Shown: positions 44,282-52,480 of the stretch, in pieces
How the letters are laid out: each line of letters starts with the position of its first letter
How positions within the stretch are numbered: the stretch's first letter is position 1
Assembly: GCF_001598555.1 (NCBI RefSeq)
Contig: NZ_BCZE01000021.1
Location: 62,001 to 126,000, forward strand
DNA: 64,000 nucleotides
Reading direction: 5' to 3'
Source of the DNA: Novosphingobium rosa NBRC 15208
GTDB taxonomy: Bacteria; Pseudomonadota; Alphaproteobacteria; Sphingomonadales; Sphingomonadaceae
The notes under the pieces: generated by a model
What the model saw: the letters and a program-made list of their open reading frames with translations, nothing else
Databases searched by the model: none
What the model was told of the DNA's origin: nothing
Position numbers and translations under genes: made by a program

Positions 44282-45154
44282 TCAGAAGGTGAAGGCGATC
44301 CCCGCGCCGCCCACCAATTGCGTGGGCGAGCCGCGGATCGCCGTATAGGGATTGTCACGCGCGTCGCCCAGCAGCCGCGTGTAACCCGCGATCCCCACCA
44401 GCGAGAACCCGCCCTTGCGCAGATCGCCCGAGAGCGAATAGCCCATCACCAGCGTCGCCCCCACGCTGGCCCAGCCACCCTTGGCGCGATAGAGCGGCAA
44501 CCCGCTGTCGAGGCTCTGCGTGGGCGAGACCGAATAGTAATAATCGGCGTAATCGGCGTTCACATGCTTGGCCGAAACCGCCAGAGCCACCACCAGCGCC
44601 TTGCTGAGCGGCGTGAGATAGCTGAGCGAGGGCGACACCTGCATGCCGCCATGGGGCCCATGCACATCCCATTTCACATCCACCGCCGCCGACAGGCTGT
44701 CATGGCCGTCCAGCACGCGGTAGAGCGTCACCCCGGTGCTGGCGCCCACCGCAATGTCCGCGTCCAGCCGCCCGGCGGCGCGCACCACGGAGTCGACGAT
44801 ATGCCGGTCGCGGTTGGCCGAATAGGTCGCGGTCGGGCCCAGCATGAAGCCCACCTTGGCCCCTTTGGGATCGGGAATGAAATCCAGCGCCAGACCGCCC
44901 GAGCGCGGGTTGATCGCCACGCCGCCCACCTTCCCCTGAATGGCGGGAATGGGGAAGACCACATAATCGTCCGAACCCTCATAGCTGGGGCCGATCACCG
45001 CGCCGCCGCCAACGGTCAGATAATTGCCCTCCAGCACATTCTTTTCAGGGGCGGGGGCCGCCGGGGCCGGGTCGCTCTGCGCCCATGCCGCGACGGGCGT
45101 GAGAGCAAGACAGGTTCCGGCCAGACCATAAAGGCAACAATGGATTAGGCGCAT
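44282..45154 (-). CDS. MipA/OmpV-family outer-membrane protein
   Basis: A 290-residue protein. Signal peptide ends AWAQS; the mature part has the MipA/OmpV pattern GGGAVIGPSYEGSDDY near the start, alternating beta strands and a C-terminal Phe (AFTF) needed for barrel assembly. MipA was first described as a scaffold for murein enzymes in E. coli, while other members act as porin-like proteins; the role here is not fixed. The start is supported by GGGGGAG. Monocistronic by position. Confidence 0.88.
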   Translation of the reverse strand: MRLIHCCLYGLAGTCLALTPVAAWAQSDPAPAAPAPEKNVLEGNYLTVGGGAVIGPSYEGSDDYVVFPIPAIQGKVGGVAINPRSGGLALDFIPDPKGAKVGFMLGPTATYSANRDRHIVDSVVRAAGRLDADIAVGASTGVTLYRVLDGHDSLSAAVDVKWDVHGPHGGMQVSPSLSYLTPLSKALVVALAVSAKHVNADYADYYYSVSPTQSLDSGLPLYRAKGGWASVGATLVMGYSLSGDLRKGGFSLVGIAGYTRLLGDARDNPYTAIRGSPTQLVGGAGIAFTF

Positions 45155-45367
45155 GCGTTCTCCCCCGCAGGTTTCATCTTGAAATGCGCGAGGATGCGCG
45201 ATGTTGCGCCCGCTTGGTCGCCAACTGCGACCGCCCTGCCCCCGCCCTTGCCCAAGGCCAGCCTTTGTTACCGGCTCCCTAGGGAATGAGCCCTGAGAGC
45301 GGTGCAAGCGATGCTTGACCCCTGTGGCTTATCCTTGGCGTCAACTGGCAGGAAGGAGTCGGGGCCC

Positions 45368-45904
45368 ATGAAAGTGGCGATGATCTGTGGTTTGGGGCTG
45401 CTGTCCTCCGTGCTGCTGCCCGCCAGCATCGGGGCATCGGGCCTGCTGGGCGCGCTTGAGGGGCCGCCCCCCTCCTGCGACGCGCCCGAGGTGAAGATCG
45501 CCCTGCTCGACCAGATCTATGGCCGCGCCCTGAGCAACGCGCGCCGCACCCCCGGGTTTGCGTTGCGGCAAGGGCGGGATGGGCAGGCCAGCCTGTTCGA
45601 GCAGCTGGACGATCTGCGCAACAAGCCGCTGCTGCTGATCGAGGCCTCGGTGGAACGGGGGCAGGCGCAGGGACGGGCGCAAGGGTCTGGGCATCGCCGC
45701 CTCTCCTGCCGGGCGACGCTGGCCTATCGCCTCGCGGGCCATGCCGCCTCCCCGTCCGGCAGCAGCGGCCCGGCGCAGGTGAGCTTCACCGCCGCCACCA
45801 ACCGCAAGCTGGGCGAAACCACCGTCAGCCTGCAAAGCGGCTGGCAGGAGCCTGTCGCGCTGGTGCAAGGCATGGCGCTGGACCGCTATCTTCACGAAAG
45901 CTGA
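45368..45904 (+). CDS. Small exported protein of unknown function
   Basis: A 178-residue protein with a hydrophobic leader (residues 1-24). The mature part has two Cys (SCDAPE, LSCRA) and no domain that I recognise. AGGAG lies upstream at slightly long spacing. Divergent from the OmpV-like gene. A mid-protein segment (IEASVERGQAQG) is Gln/Gly-rich. It may be periplasmic; nothing in context gives a function. Confidence 0.55.
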   Translation: MKVAMICGLGLLSSVLLPASIGASGLLGALEGPPPSCDAPEVKIALLDQIYGRALSNARRTPGFALRQGRDGQASLFEQLDDLRNKPLLLIEASVERGQAQGRAQGSGHRRLSCRATLAYRLAGHAASPSGSSGPAQVSFTAATNRKLGETTVSLQSGWQEPVALVQGMALDRYLHES

Positions 45905-46669
45905 GCGCAACGCCGGTTCCGGCCGATCCGCCGCTATGCGCCGAGGCAACCGCTGGGGGAATGGCCGCGAAACGTGCCGTCCGTTGCGATGATGCCGATA
46001 AGCGCGGCCATGGTGGCGATGACGGGCTCGAATTACTCAAGCAATATACTGATTTACATAATTTATTTCGCCACTTGGCGAGAATTATGGCCCCGCCGGG
46101 ACCGCCAAGCTTTCACACTGCAATGTGAATTGCATTTTAGGGGATCACATTTAGCATCACAACGTCCCATTAAATGCGAGAAAGGCTCATAACCTGCTGC
46201 AGGCATCGCCAAGTGATTCGTGCTTCCGGGAAACACTTTTCACCTCCACCTTTACACGACTGCCATCTACCCAACGCAAAATAGCAAGTCAGTCCGCAGA
46301 TCTGCAGCTTAATCCTCCGAGAAGCATCTCCGAATCTTGTCCTAGATCACCGAAATTCGTAAAAAACAGAATGGCACTACCTGGGACATTGCTGCCGGTC
46401 AGTGCTGCGCACTGAAACATCCAGTTACGCCGAAACCGACCATTCCCGGAGCCACATAATCCACCTCGCTTTTGTTTGGGCTTGAGACCGACCGGAACGT
46501 CGCCTTCGGGTTGCTTCGCGACGCTTGCCTGTCATCTGTACATTGGTGAAAACGGACTCGAAAATAGATTTATAAGCTGGGCGGCGCGGCTCCTAGCTGC
46601 CTCCTCGTGCTACCTTGCTTTTGAACGTTCAGCAGTCCAAACATCCTCCATGATTAACAAGCAGATCTT
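45905..46669. other. Gene-poor region at left edge of defence island
   Basis: About 765 bp, noticeably more AT-rich than the core genome to its left, with no convincing gene or RNA. The drop in GC matches the following restriction-modification gene, so the island boundary probably lies here. No integrase, tRNA or direct repeat was found. Confidence 0.4.
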
Positions 46670-49594
46670 ATGCGCCTGAGTTGGGCTGAAATCCGTGCCA
46701 ACGCTGCTCGCTTTAGCGAGGATTGGAAGGAAAAGGGTTATGAGAAGGGGCAAACGCAGACCTTCTATGACGAGTTTTTCGCCATCTTTGGCGTGCCTCG
46801 TAAACAGGTGGCGGTTTACGAACAGCGCATAAAGGCACTTGATTCTGTACGTACCGGCGGCTTCATCGATTTATTTTGGCCCGGGACGCTCATTGTTGAG
46901 CAAAAAAGCGTGGGTCGTAACCTCACGCGCGCAATGTCTCAGGCATTGAACTACTATGACTGGCTGCCGGAAGTTCAGCGCCCGCGTTTCGTGATGGTGT
47001 GCGACTTTCAGCGGTTTGAACTGGTAGATTTGGAGACGCGCCGCGAGTGGCAGTTCCCGCTTGCCGATCTGAAGCGCCATGTAGAGGCGTTCGGCTTCAT
47101 TATTGGCGTCCAACCGCGCCTGTTCCGCAACCAATCGCCCGTCAATCGCAAGGCCTCGGAACTTATGGGCCGGCTCCATAATGCGCTGGCAGCTGATGGT
47201 TATACGGGGCACAATCTTGAGCGGCTGCTGGTACGGTTGCTATTTATACTGTTTGCCGACGACACAGGTATCTTTGAGCGTAAAGACATGTTTCTCACTT
47301 GGCTTGAAGGGCAGACCAGCCCGGACGGCCGTGACCTCGGAGCAAAGCTCGGCTTACTGTTTCAGGTGCTCGACACGCCGCCAGAGAAGCGACAGCACAG
47401 CCTTGACGCGGACTTTGCCGAGTTCCCCTACATCAACGGTGAACTATTTCGTGAGCGCATCGACATGCCTGCGTTTGACAACGTCATGCGCAGCATGTTG
47501 CTGGATGCCAGCATGTTTAATTGGGGCGAAGTATCGCCGGCTATTTTCGGATCACTTTTTGAGAGCGTCATTGACAGCGTAACACGCCGTAAGCAAGGCG
47601 CCCATTACACGCCCGAACAAGCTATCCTGAAGGTGATTGAACCACTATTTCTAGATGACCTCCGCATCGAGTTCGAACGACTAAAGACACTGAAGTCTGG
47701 TCGCGAACGCGCTCTCCGAGCATTCCATGATCGTCTAGGCGCTCTCACATTCCTCGATCCGGCCTGCGGCGCGGGCAACTTCCTAGTCGTCGCCTATCGC
47801 GAGCTTCGTGAGTTGGAGCGGGAGTTGTTAAAGGAGTTGCTGACGGTTGATGGGAAAGTGGAGTTGGTGACCGACGTTGCCATGCTTTCCCAACTCAACG
47901 TTGATCGCTTTTTTGGGATCGAGATAGACGAATTCCCTGCGATGATCGCGCAGGTGGCTCTATGGATGACTGATCACATCGCCAACACCCGGCTAGCGGA
48001 GGATTTTGGGCAGCATTACGCTCGTATCCCCCTCGTGACCGCGCCAAGCATCCGTCACGCTGATGCGCTAGAGTTAGATTGGAACGATGTGCTGCCAGCA
48101 GAGCGGTGTCACTTTGTGTTTGGCAATCCCCCGTTTGTCGGTTTTGTTATGCGTGGAGAAGTGCAACAACAACAGTTTTCCCGCTTGCTAGCATCGGTCG
48201 GTATGACCGGAAAGCGTGTCGATTACGTTGCCGGATGGTTCATTAAGGCAGCACAGTACGCTGATACCAGATATTTAGTACAAACGGGTCCATCTTCTAC
48301 GTATACCAACAATTCCGCCACTTGGACGAGCACTACGCACCGACTTGAACGCGCAGCTTCGCACATTCGCATCGGCTTCGTTTCGACGAATTCAATTACT
48401 CAGGGTGAGCAAGTTTCACAGCTCTGGCCTATTTTGTTCAAAAATGGGATGGAAATTTCTTTTGCCCACCGTACGTTTGTCTGGCCTGGGCGGGCCGCCG
48501 TACATTGCGTCATCGTAGGCATGGCTCAGCGCGGCGATGAACCGGTCAAGAAGCGGCTTTTCAGCTACGTTGACGGGAGAGGCGAGCCGCACGAGACGCT
48601 CCATCAATCCCTAACTGCCTATCTCTTTGATGCGAAAGAAGCGGATCGACACCTGGTTGTTCGAAGGGAACGTACTTCTCTTTGTCGCGCGCCTCTAATG
48701 CGGGTCGGCACCAAACCCGTGGATGGCGGTCACCTCGTCCTTGGCCCAGCAGAACGCGCGGAGCTTCTTGCCGAAGAGCCTATGGCTGATCAAGCGCTGC
48801 GGCCATTCATTGGTGGTCACGAGTTTATCAACGGCGCCGATAGGTGGATACTTCATCTTCAAGCGATGTCCGCAAGTGCCATTCGTCAATCGCCTGCTTT
48901 GCGTGGGCGGGCGGCAGCTGTCAGACGTTTTCGGCAAGAGAGTGGCGGCACGTTAGCATTATCACTCGCCGATGATCCAACCAGCTATCACGTCACAGTA
49001 ATTCCCGAAGCACCGTTCCTTGTGATCCCCGAAGTCAGCTCAGAACGGCGTGAGTATATTCCGATTGGCTGGATTGAACCTCCAACGATACCGAGTAACA
49101 AACTGTTAGTTGTAGAAGGTGCTAAATTATGGCACTTTGCAGTTCTAACAAGCCGGATTCACATGTCATGGGTGCGTCATATCGGCGGGAGACTGAAAAG
49201 CGATTTTCAGTATTCTCCTGGACTTGTTTACAACACCTTTCCTTGGCCTGAAATCTCACCCAATCAACGCGACCAAATTGTAGCGCTTGCGCAAGCAGTT
49301 CTCGATGCTCGCGCTTTACCGAAGAATGTTACGTCCACGCTAGCTGACCTATACGATCCCGACACAATGCCTGTAGAGTTGCGTCGCGCACACCGAGAGC
49401 TTGATGCTGCTGTTGACCGGCTGTACCGCCGCGCGCCCTTCGGGTCGGATCGTGAGCGGGTAGAGCATCTGTTCATGCTTTACCAGCGGTTGGTTGATCC
49501 TCTGCAGAATGAAGGGGTTCGCCAAAACCGCCGCGTCGCGCGCTGGCGACCCAAATCATCGCCCGGTGATGAAGGGCATGAAGAGGATGACTAG
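46670..49594 (+). CDS. MmeI-like Type IIL restriction-modification enzyme (single chain)
   Basis: A 974-residue fused endonuclease/methyltransferase. The N-terminus follows MmeI closely (LSWAEIRANAARFSEDW) with the nuclease triad Asp67, Glu77, Lys79 in DLFWPGTLIVEQKS. Methyltransferase motif I is DPACGAGNFLV (near residue 363) and motif IV is FGNPPFVGF (near 486), which specify an N6-adenine methylase. The C-terminal third should hold the target-recognition domain. Such enzymes methylate one strand and cut about 20 bp away. All key residues are present, so it may be active. Lower GC and codon use than its neighbours point to transfer. Its stop codon lies in the duplicated target of the next IS. 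Confidence 0.93.
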   Translation: MRLSWAEIRANAARFSEDWKEKGYEKGQTQTFYDEFFAIFGVPRKQVAVYEQRIKALDSVRTGGFIDLFWPGTLIVEQKSVGRNLTRAMSQALNYYDWLPEVQRPRFVMVCDFQRFELVDLETRREWQFPLADLKRHVEAFGFIIGVQPRLFRNQSPVNRKASELMGRLHNALAADGYTGHNLERLLVRLLFILFADDTGIFERKDMFLTWLEGQTSPDGRDLGAKLGLLFQVLDTPPEKRQHSLDADFAEFPYINGELFRERIDMPAFDNVMRSMLLDASMFNWGEVSPAIFGSLFESVIDSVTRRKQGAHYTPEQAILKVIEPLFLDDLRIEFERLKTLKSGRERALRAFHDRLGALTFLDPACGAGNFLVVAYRELRELERELLKELLTVDGKVELVTDVAMLSQLNVDRFFGIEIDEFPAMIAQVALWMTDHIANTRLAEDFGQHYARIPLVTAPSIRHADALELDWNDVLPAERCHFVFGNPPFVGFVMRGEVQQQQFSRLLASVGMTGKRVDYVAGWFIKAAQYADTRYLVQTGPSSTYTNNSATWTSTTHRLERAASHIRIGFVSTNSITQGEQVSQLWPILFKNGMEISFAHRTFVWPGRAAVHCVIVGMAQRGDEPVKKRLFSYVDGRGEPHETLHQSLTAYLFDAKEADRHLVVRRERTSLCRAPLMRVGTKPVDGGHLVLGPAERAELLAEEPMADQALRPFIGGHEFINGADRWILHLQAMSASAIRQSPALRGRAAAVRRFRQESGGTLALSLADDPTSYHVTVIPEAPFLVIPEVSSERREYIPIGWIEPPTIPSNKLLVVEGAKLWHFAVLTSRIHMSWVRHIGGRLKSDFQYSPGLVYNTFPWPEISPNQRDQIVALAQAVLDARALPKNVTSTLADLYDPDTMPVELRRAHRELDAAVDRLYRRAPFGSDRERVEHLFMLYQRLVDPLQNEGVRQNRRVARWRPKSSPGDEGHEEDD

Positions 49595-50454
49595 AGGCTG
49601 TTATGGACTTGGGCGTCTGAATAGATTCAAAGGGTTGGATGGAATTCCCCCGCAAGCCTTATCCGTCAGACGTGTGTGATGAAGAATGGTCGCTGCTGGC
49701 GCCGTATCTGACGCTGTTGCCCGAAGATGCAGGCCAGCGCGAACACAGCCTGCGCGAGGTTTTCAATGGCCTGCGCTACATCGTCAAAACAGGCGCGCCC
49801 TGGCGCTGGATGCCCAATGACCTGCCGCCCTGGCCGGCGGTCTACCAGCAAACTCAGCGCTGGCTGGCCGCCGGATGCTTCGAGGCGCTGATCGACGATC
49901 TGCGGATGGTGCTGCGTCTGGCCGCAGGACGCAATCCAGAGCCGAGCGCGGCCATCATCGACAGCCGCACGCTACGCTCGACACCCGAAAGCGGCGAGCG
50001 GGGCGGCTATGACGGGGCCAAGCGCAAGAAAGGCTCCAAGCTGCACATCGCGGTCGATACGCTGGGCCATTTGCTCGCGCTCCATGTCACCCCGGCCAGC
50101 GCGCAGGATCGCGGCGAGGTCGAGGCGCTCGCCCGCACAATCCAGGCCGTCACCCAGGACAGCATCGAGATCGCCTGGGTCGATCAGGGCTACACCGGAG
50201 CCACCACGGCGCAGGCCGCCGCCCGGCATGGTATCGAACTCAAGGTCGTCAAACTGCCCGAGGCCAAGCGCGGCTTTGTCCTGCTGCCTCGCCGCTGGGT
50301 CGTCGAGCGATCCTTTGCATGGGCCACCCGTTTCCGCAGGCTCGTCAAAGATTACGAGCGATACGCCCAAACCCTCGCCGGCCTCCACCTCGTTGCTTTC
50401 GCTACCATCATGTCAAAGCAGGCCGTCGCACTGATCGCGGGTTCATAACAGCCT
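49595..50454 (+). mobile_element. IS5-family insertion sequence with CTAG target duplication
   Basis: An about 860-bp element with near-perfect inverted ends (AGGCTGTTATGGA / TTCATAACAGCCT on the top strand) flanked by CTAG on both sides (49591-49594 and 50455-50458). A CTAG duplication fits IS5-type insertion at YTAR. It contains one complete transposase. Intact ends suggest recent insertion. Confidence 0.9.
49639..50448 (+). CDS. IS5-family DDE transposase
   Basis: A 269-residue transposase starting EFPRKPYPSD. The N-terminal DUF4096-type part holds YIVKTGAPWRWMP, and the catalytic core has AAIIDSRT, IAWVDQGYTG and the terminal WVVERSFAWATRFRR with the catalytic Glu (Y-x2-R-x3-E-x6-R-type region). 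All in one frame, so no frameshift is needed. It moves the surrounding element by cut-and-paste. Confidence 0.92.
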   Translation: MEFPRKPYPSDVCDEEWSLLAPYLTLLPEDAGQREHSLREVFNGLRYIVKTGAPWRWMPNDLPPWPAVYQQTQRWLAAGCFEALIDDLRMVLRLAAGRNPEPSAAIIDSRTLRSTPESGERGGYDGAKRKKGSKLHIAVDTLGHLLALHVTPASAQDRGEVEALARTIQAVTQDSIEIAWVDQGYTGATTAQAAARHGIELKVVKLPEAKRGFVLLPRRWVVERSFAWATRFRRLVKDYERYAQTLAGLHLVAFATIMSKQAVALIAGS

Positions 50455-50458
50455 CTAG

Positions 50459-50944
50459 GGCCTCATGACCTTATGCCCCCGGTGAAGGTTAATTTGGATC
50501 GCGCAGTGGGAGCGTCCTTAAATTGATCAAGGGTGGGGGCGGATCCGGACTATGGTATGATCTATGCTGACTGTATGCCCGCCCTTGAATCTCACGCTTG
50601 TTGTCGAGCTTCGTCTCGCGTTTTGTTAGGTGCGCCGCCGGGGCGCTCACGCTTGAGGAGGTTCGTATCGCACGAGTTTGCTGGACCACTTCTCTTGAGA
50701 AGTGAATGGATGGTGCCCTGTTAAGGAGGCGATCGAAGGACTTGGAGGTCCGCTTTGTTAGCCGCGTCGATCGAAGCGGCATGGAACGTAAAATAGCGGG
50801 TATCGGCGTGAGTCGACATGCCCGGCACGGCATTGGAATGACGTATGTTGGTCGGGAGAGGCAGGCGGCTTTCAACCCAATCGGGGCGGTAAGCGGCCAC
50901 TAAGAGCAGCAGCCGGCGCCTTCGGAAGACGCGGCGGCGGTTAG
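50459..50944. other. Intergenic region between IS and TIR gene
   Basis: About 485 bp with only short reading frames lacking RBS or recognisable motif. It probably holds worn remnants of older insertions. No RNA gene seen. Confidence 0.35.
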
Positions 50945-51889
50945 TCAGTCCTTCTTTTTAACTGCGGTAGTGACGACTTGAGTGATCATGCTGATCAATT
51001 GTGGATCAATTTGAGCGACGTCTAACTGAGCAAAAGCTGACGAACGATCAATATTCCAGTTTGCAAACACCTCTTTCAGTTCGGTCCAGGTGACGCGATC
51101 TGGAAAAGCGTTGAGATAGAAGCGTCCGAACATAATGGCGTGAATTCGGTCAGATGCCTTCAACGCTTCGGTAGTGTAGGATTTTCCGAGGGAGAACGCG
51201 TATCGTGAGCAGGCACCGAGAAAGCCGACCACGACCACGTTCACGACGACAGCGCGTGCCAAACTGAGCCAGTCGCTCGAGACGGATGCATGCGCGACGA
51301 ATGTCCACAATGCGACCGCAATGCCTGACAAAAGGGCTAAAAAGCCGGCCGCGTACCAGCCGCGTGCCGCGCACGCATTTCGGCGTTTGATCGCGTCCTG
51401 CGCCTTGATGGCCTCATCGATATATTGTGGGGCATTTTGTTTGATACGCGTCGCCGCGACTTCTGCTTTGACCTCCCGCGCAAGCGAAAGTCCATGCTGG
51501 CTCGAAATGCTTTTCGAGATTTCAGCCACAATAGCATCAACATCGCGATCGGAGGCAAACAGGATCTGAATGTCTTGGAGCACGAGCGGAACTTCGACTT
51601 GGTCGATCGCGATCGGAATCACCAGTGGTGTGCCGGTAGCACCAGCAAATGCACGCGCGGCGCCCAGTTCCATCATCGTGTAGGCTGAAGTTGGTGTATT
51701 ATGAGACAGTAACGTCAAAAATACGTCAGCGCTTTTCAGTCCTTCGTCTAATGTCGAGCGCCAGTCGCGACCGGCGGTCAGCACGTCATCGTCAACCGTG
51801 ATCTCGTGACCCTCCTGCTTCAGGCGATTGACTAATGCTCGCATGAAATCACCGTCTTTGCGGCTGTATGACACGTAGATTTTGGCCAT
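50945..51889 (-). CDS. TIR-domain protein with two transmembrane helices
   Basis: A 314-residue protein. Residues 1-130 form a TIR domain: KIYVSYSRKDGDF opens it, a BB-loop-like part follows, and TSAYTMMELGAA carries Glu74 at the position of the NADase Glu of bacterial and SARM1 TIR domains. A linker helix (135-170) leads to two TM helices (about 178-199 and 209-228) and an about 85-residue cytoplasmic tail. The start is backed by GGGGAG 7 bp upstream. TIR proteins in defence islands usually degrade NAD+ on infection, and membrane anchoring would place this one at the envelope. Neighbours (RM enzyme, ubiquitin-like operon) fit a defence role. No partner sensor gene is adjacent. Confidence 0.85.
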   Translation of the reverse strand: MAKIYVSYSRKDGDFMRALVNRLKQEGHEITVDDDVLTAGRDWRSTLDEGLKSADVFLTLLSHNTPTSAYTMMELGAARAFAGATGTPLVIPIAIDQVEVPLVLQDIQILFASDRDVDAIVAEISKSISSQHGLSLAREVKAEVAATRIKQNAPQYIDEAIKAQDAIKRRNACAARGWYAAGFLALLSGIAVALWTFVAHASVSSDWLSLARAVVVNVVVVGFLGACSRYAFSLGKSYTTEALKASDRIHAIMFGRFYLNAFPDRVTWTELKEVFANWNIDRSSAFAQLDVAQIDPQLISMITQVVTTAVKKKD

Positions 51890-52480
51890 TTGCTTTCTCC
51901 CCTTCTGCGCGCATACGATGGGCCGGGTCGGTTTGTCGATTCCGAAGGTTGACCGGTGTTCACAGCCCATCTTATGTCCTGCTGAGATGCAAGAGAGGCG
52001 AACGTCGAACTTCGGCTCCTGATATCCTGCTGTTCGGGACGTCGCATGCAATTGTCAGGAACGAACCAAACGCTACCAATCAGAGCCAAAATAGCGGAGG
52101 GTTAGGATCAGCCCCTGTTATTACCGTTATTGCGGCGCTACCGCCGGAGGAGCATTCATTGCTGCCAATGCCCGCTTTCGGCGCGGGCGGTCGTCCCCGC
52201 TCGCTGATTGTAACGACGTGATTTGGTCGCCTGCTGCCGGAAGCGAACGTGGCATCGTGGGACAAAGCGGCCAATCCGGCTGGGCAGCTCGAATGTCCGG
52301 TCCTCCTCGGATCCCGAAGTTCGCCGGCGTAGCCTCTCGCGTTCCCCAAAGGAGCAGGCCTGGCCGGTGACGGTCAGGCGGTTTTTGACTTCGGATCACG
52401 GAGAGCTGACATCCAGCAAGTGGAAATTGAGCCATATCCCGGGATCTGCTTACGGCGAAACGGCAACGAGGCTCCACTCT
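51890..52480. other. Intergenic region between TIR gene and end of the 8-gene operon
   Basis: About 590 bp between two genes on the minus strand. Only short frames without RBS are present. It should hold the TIR promoter. Nothing else was recognised. Confidence 0.35.

Noticed and set aside
50706-50903. 65-residue frame between IS and TIR gene
   Set aside because: No RBS of good quality, no motif and atypical composition; likely chance.
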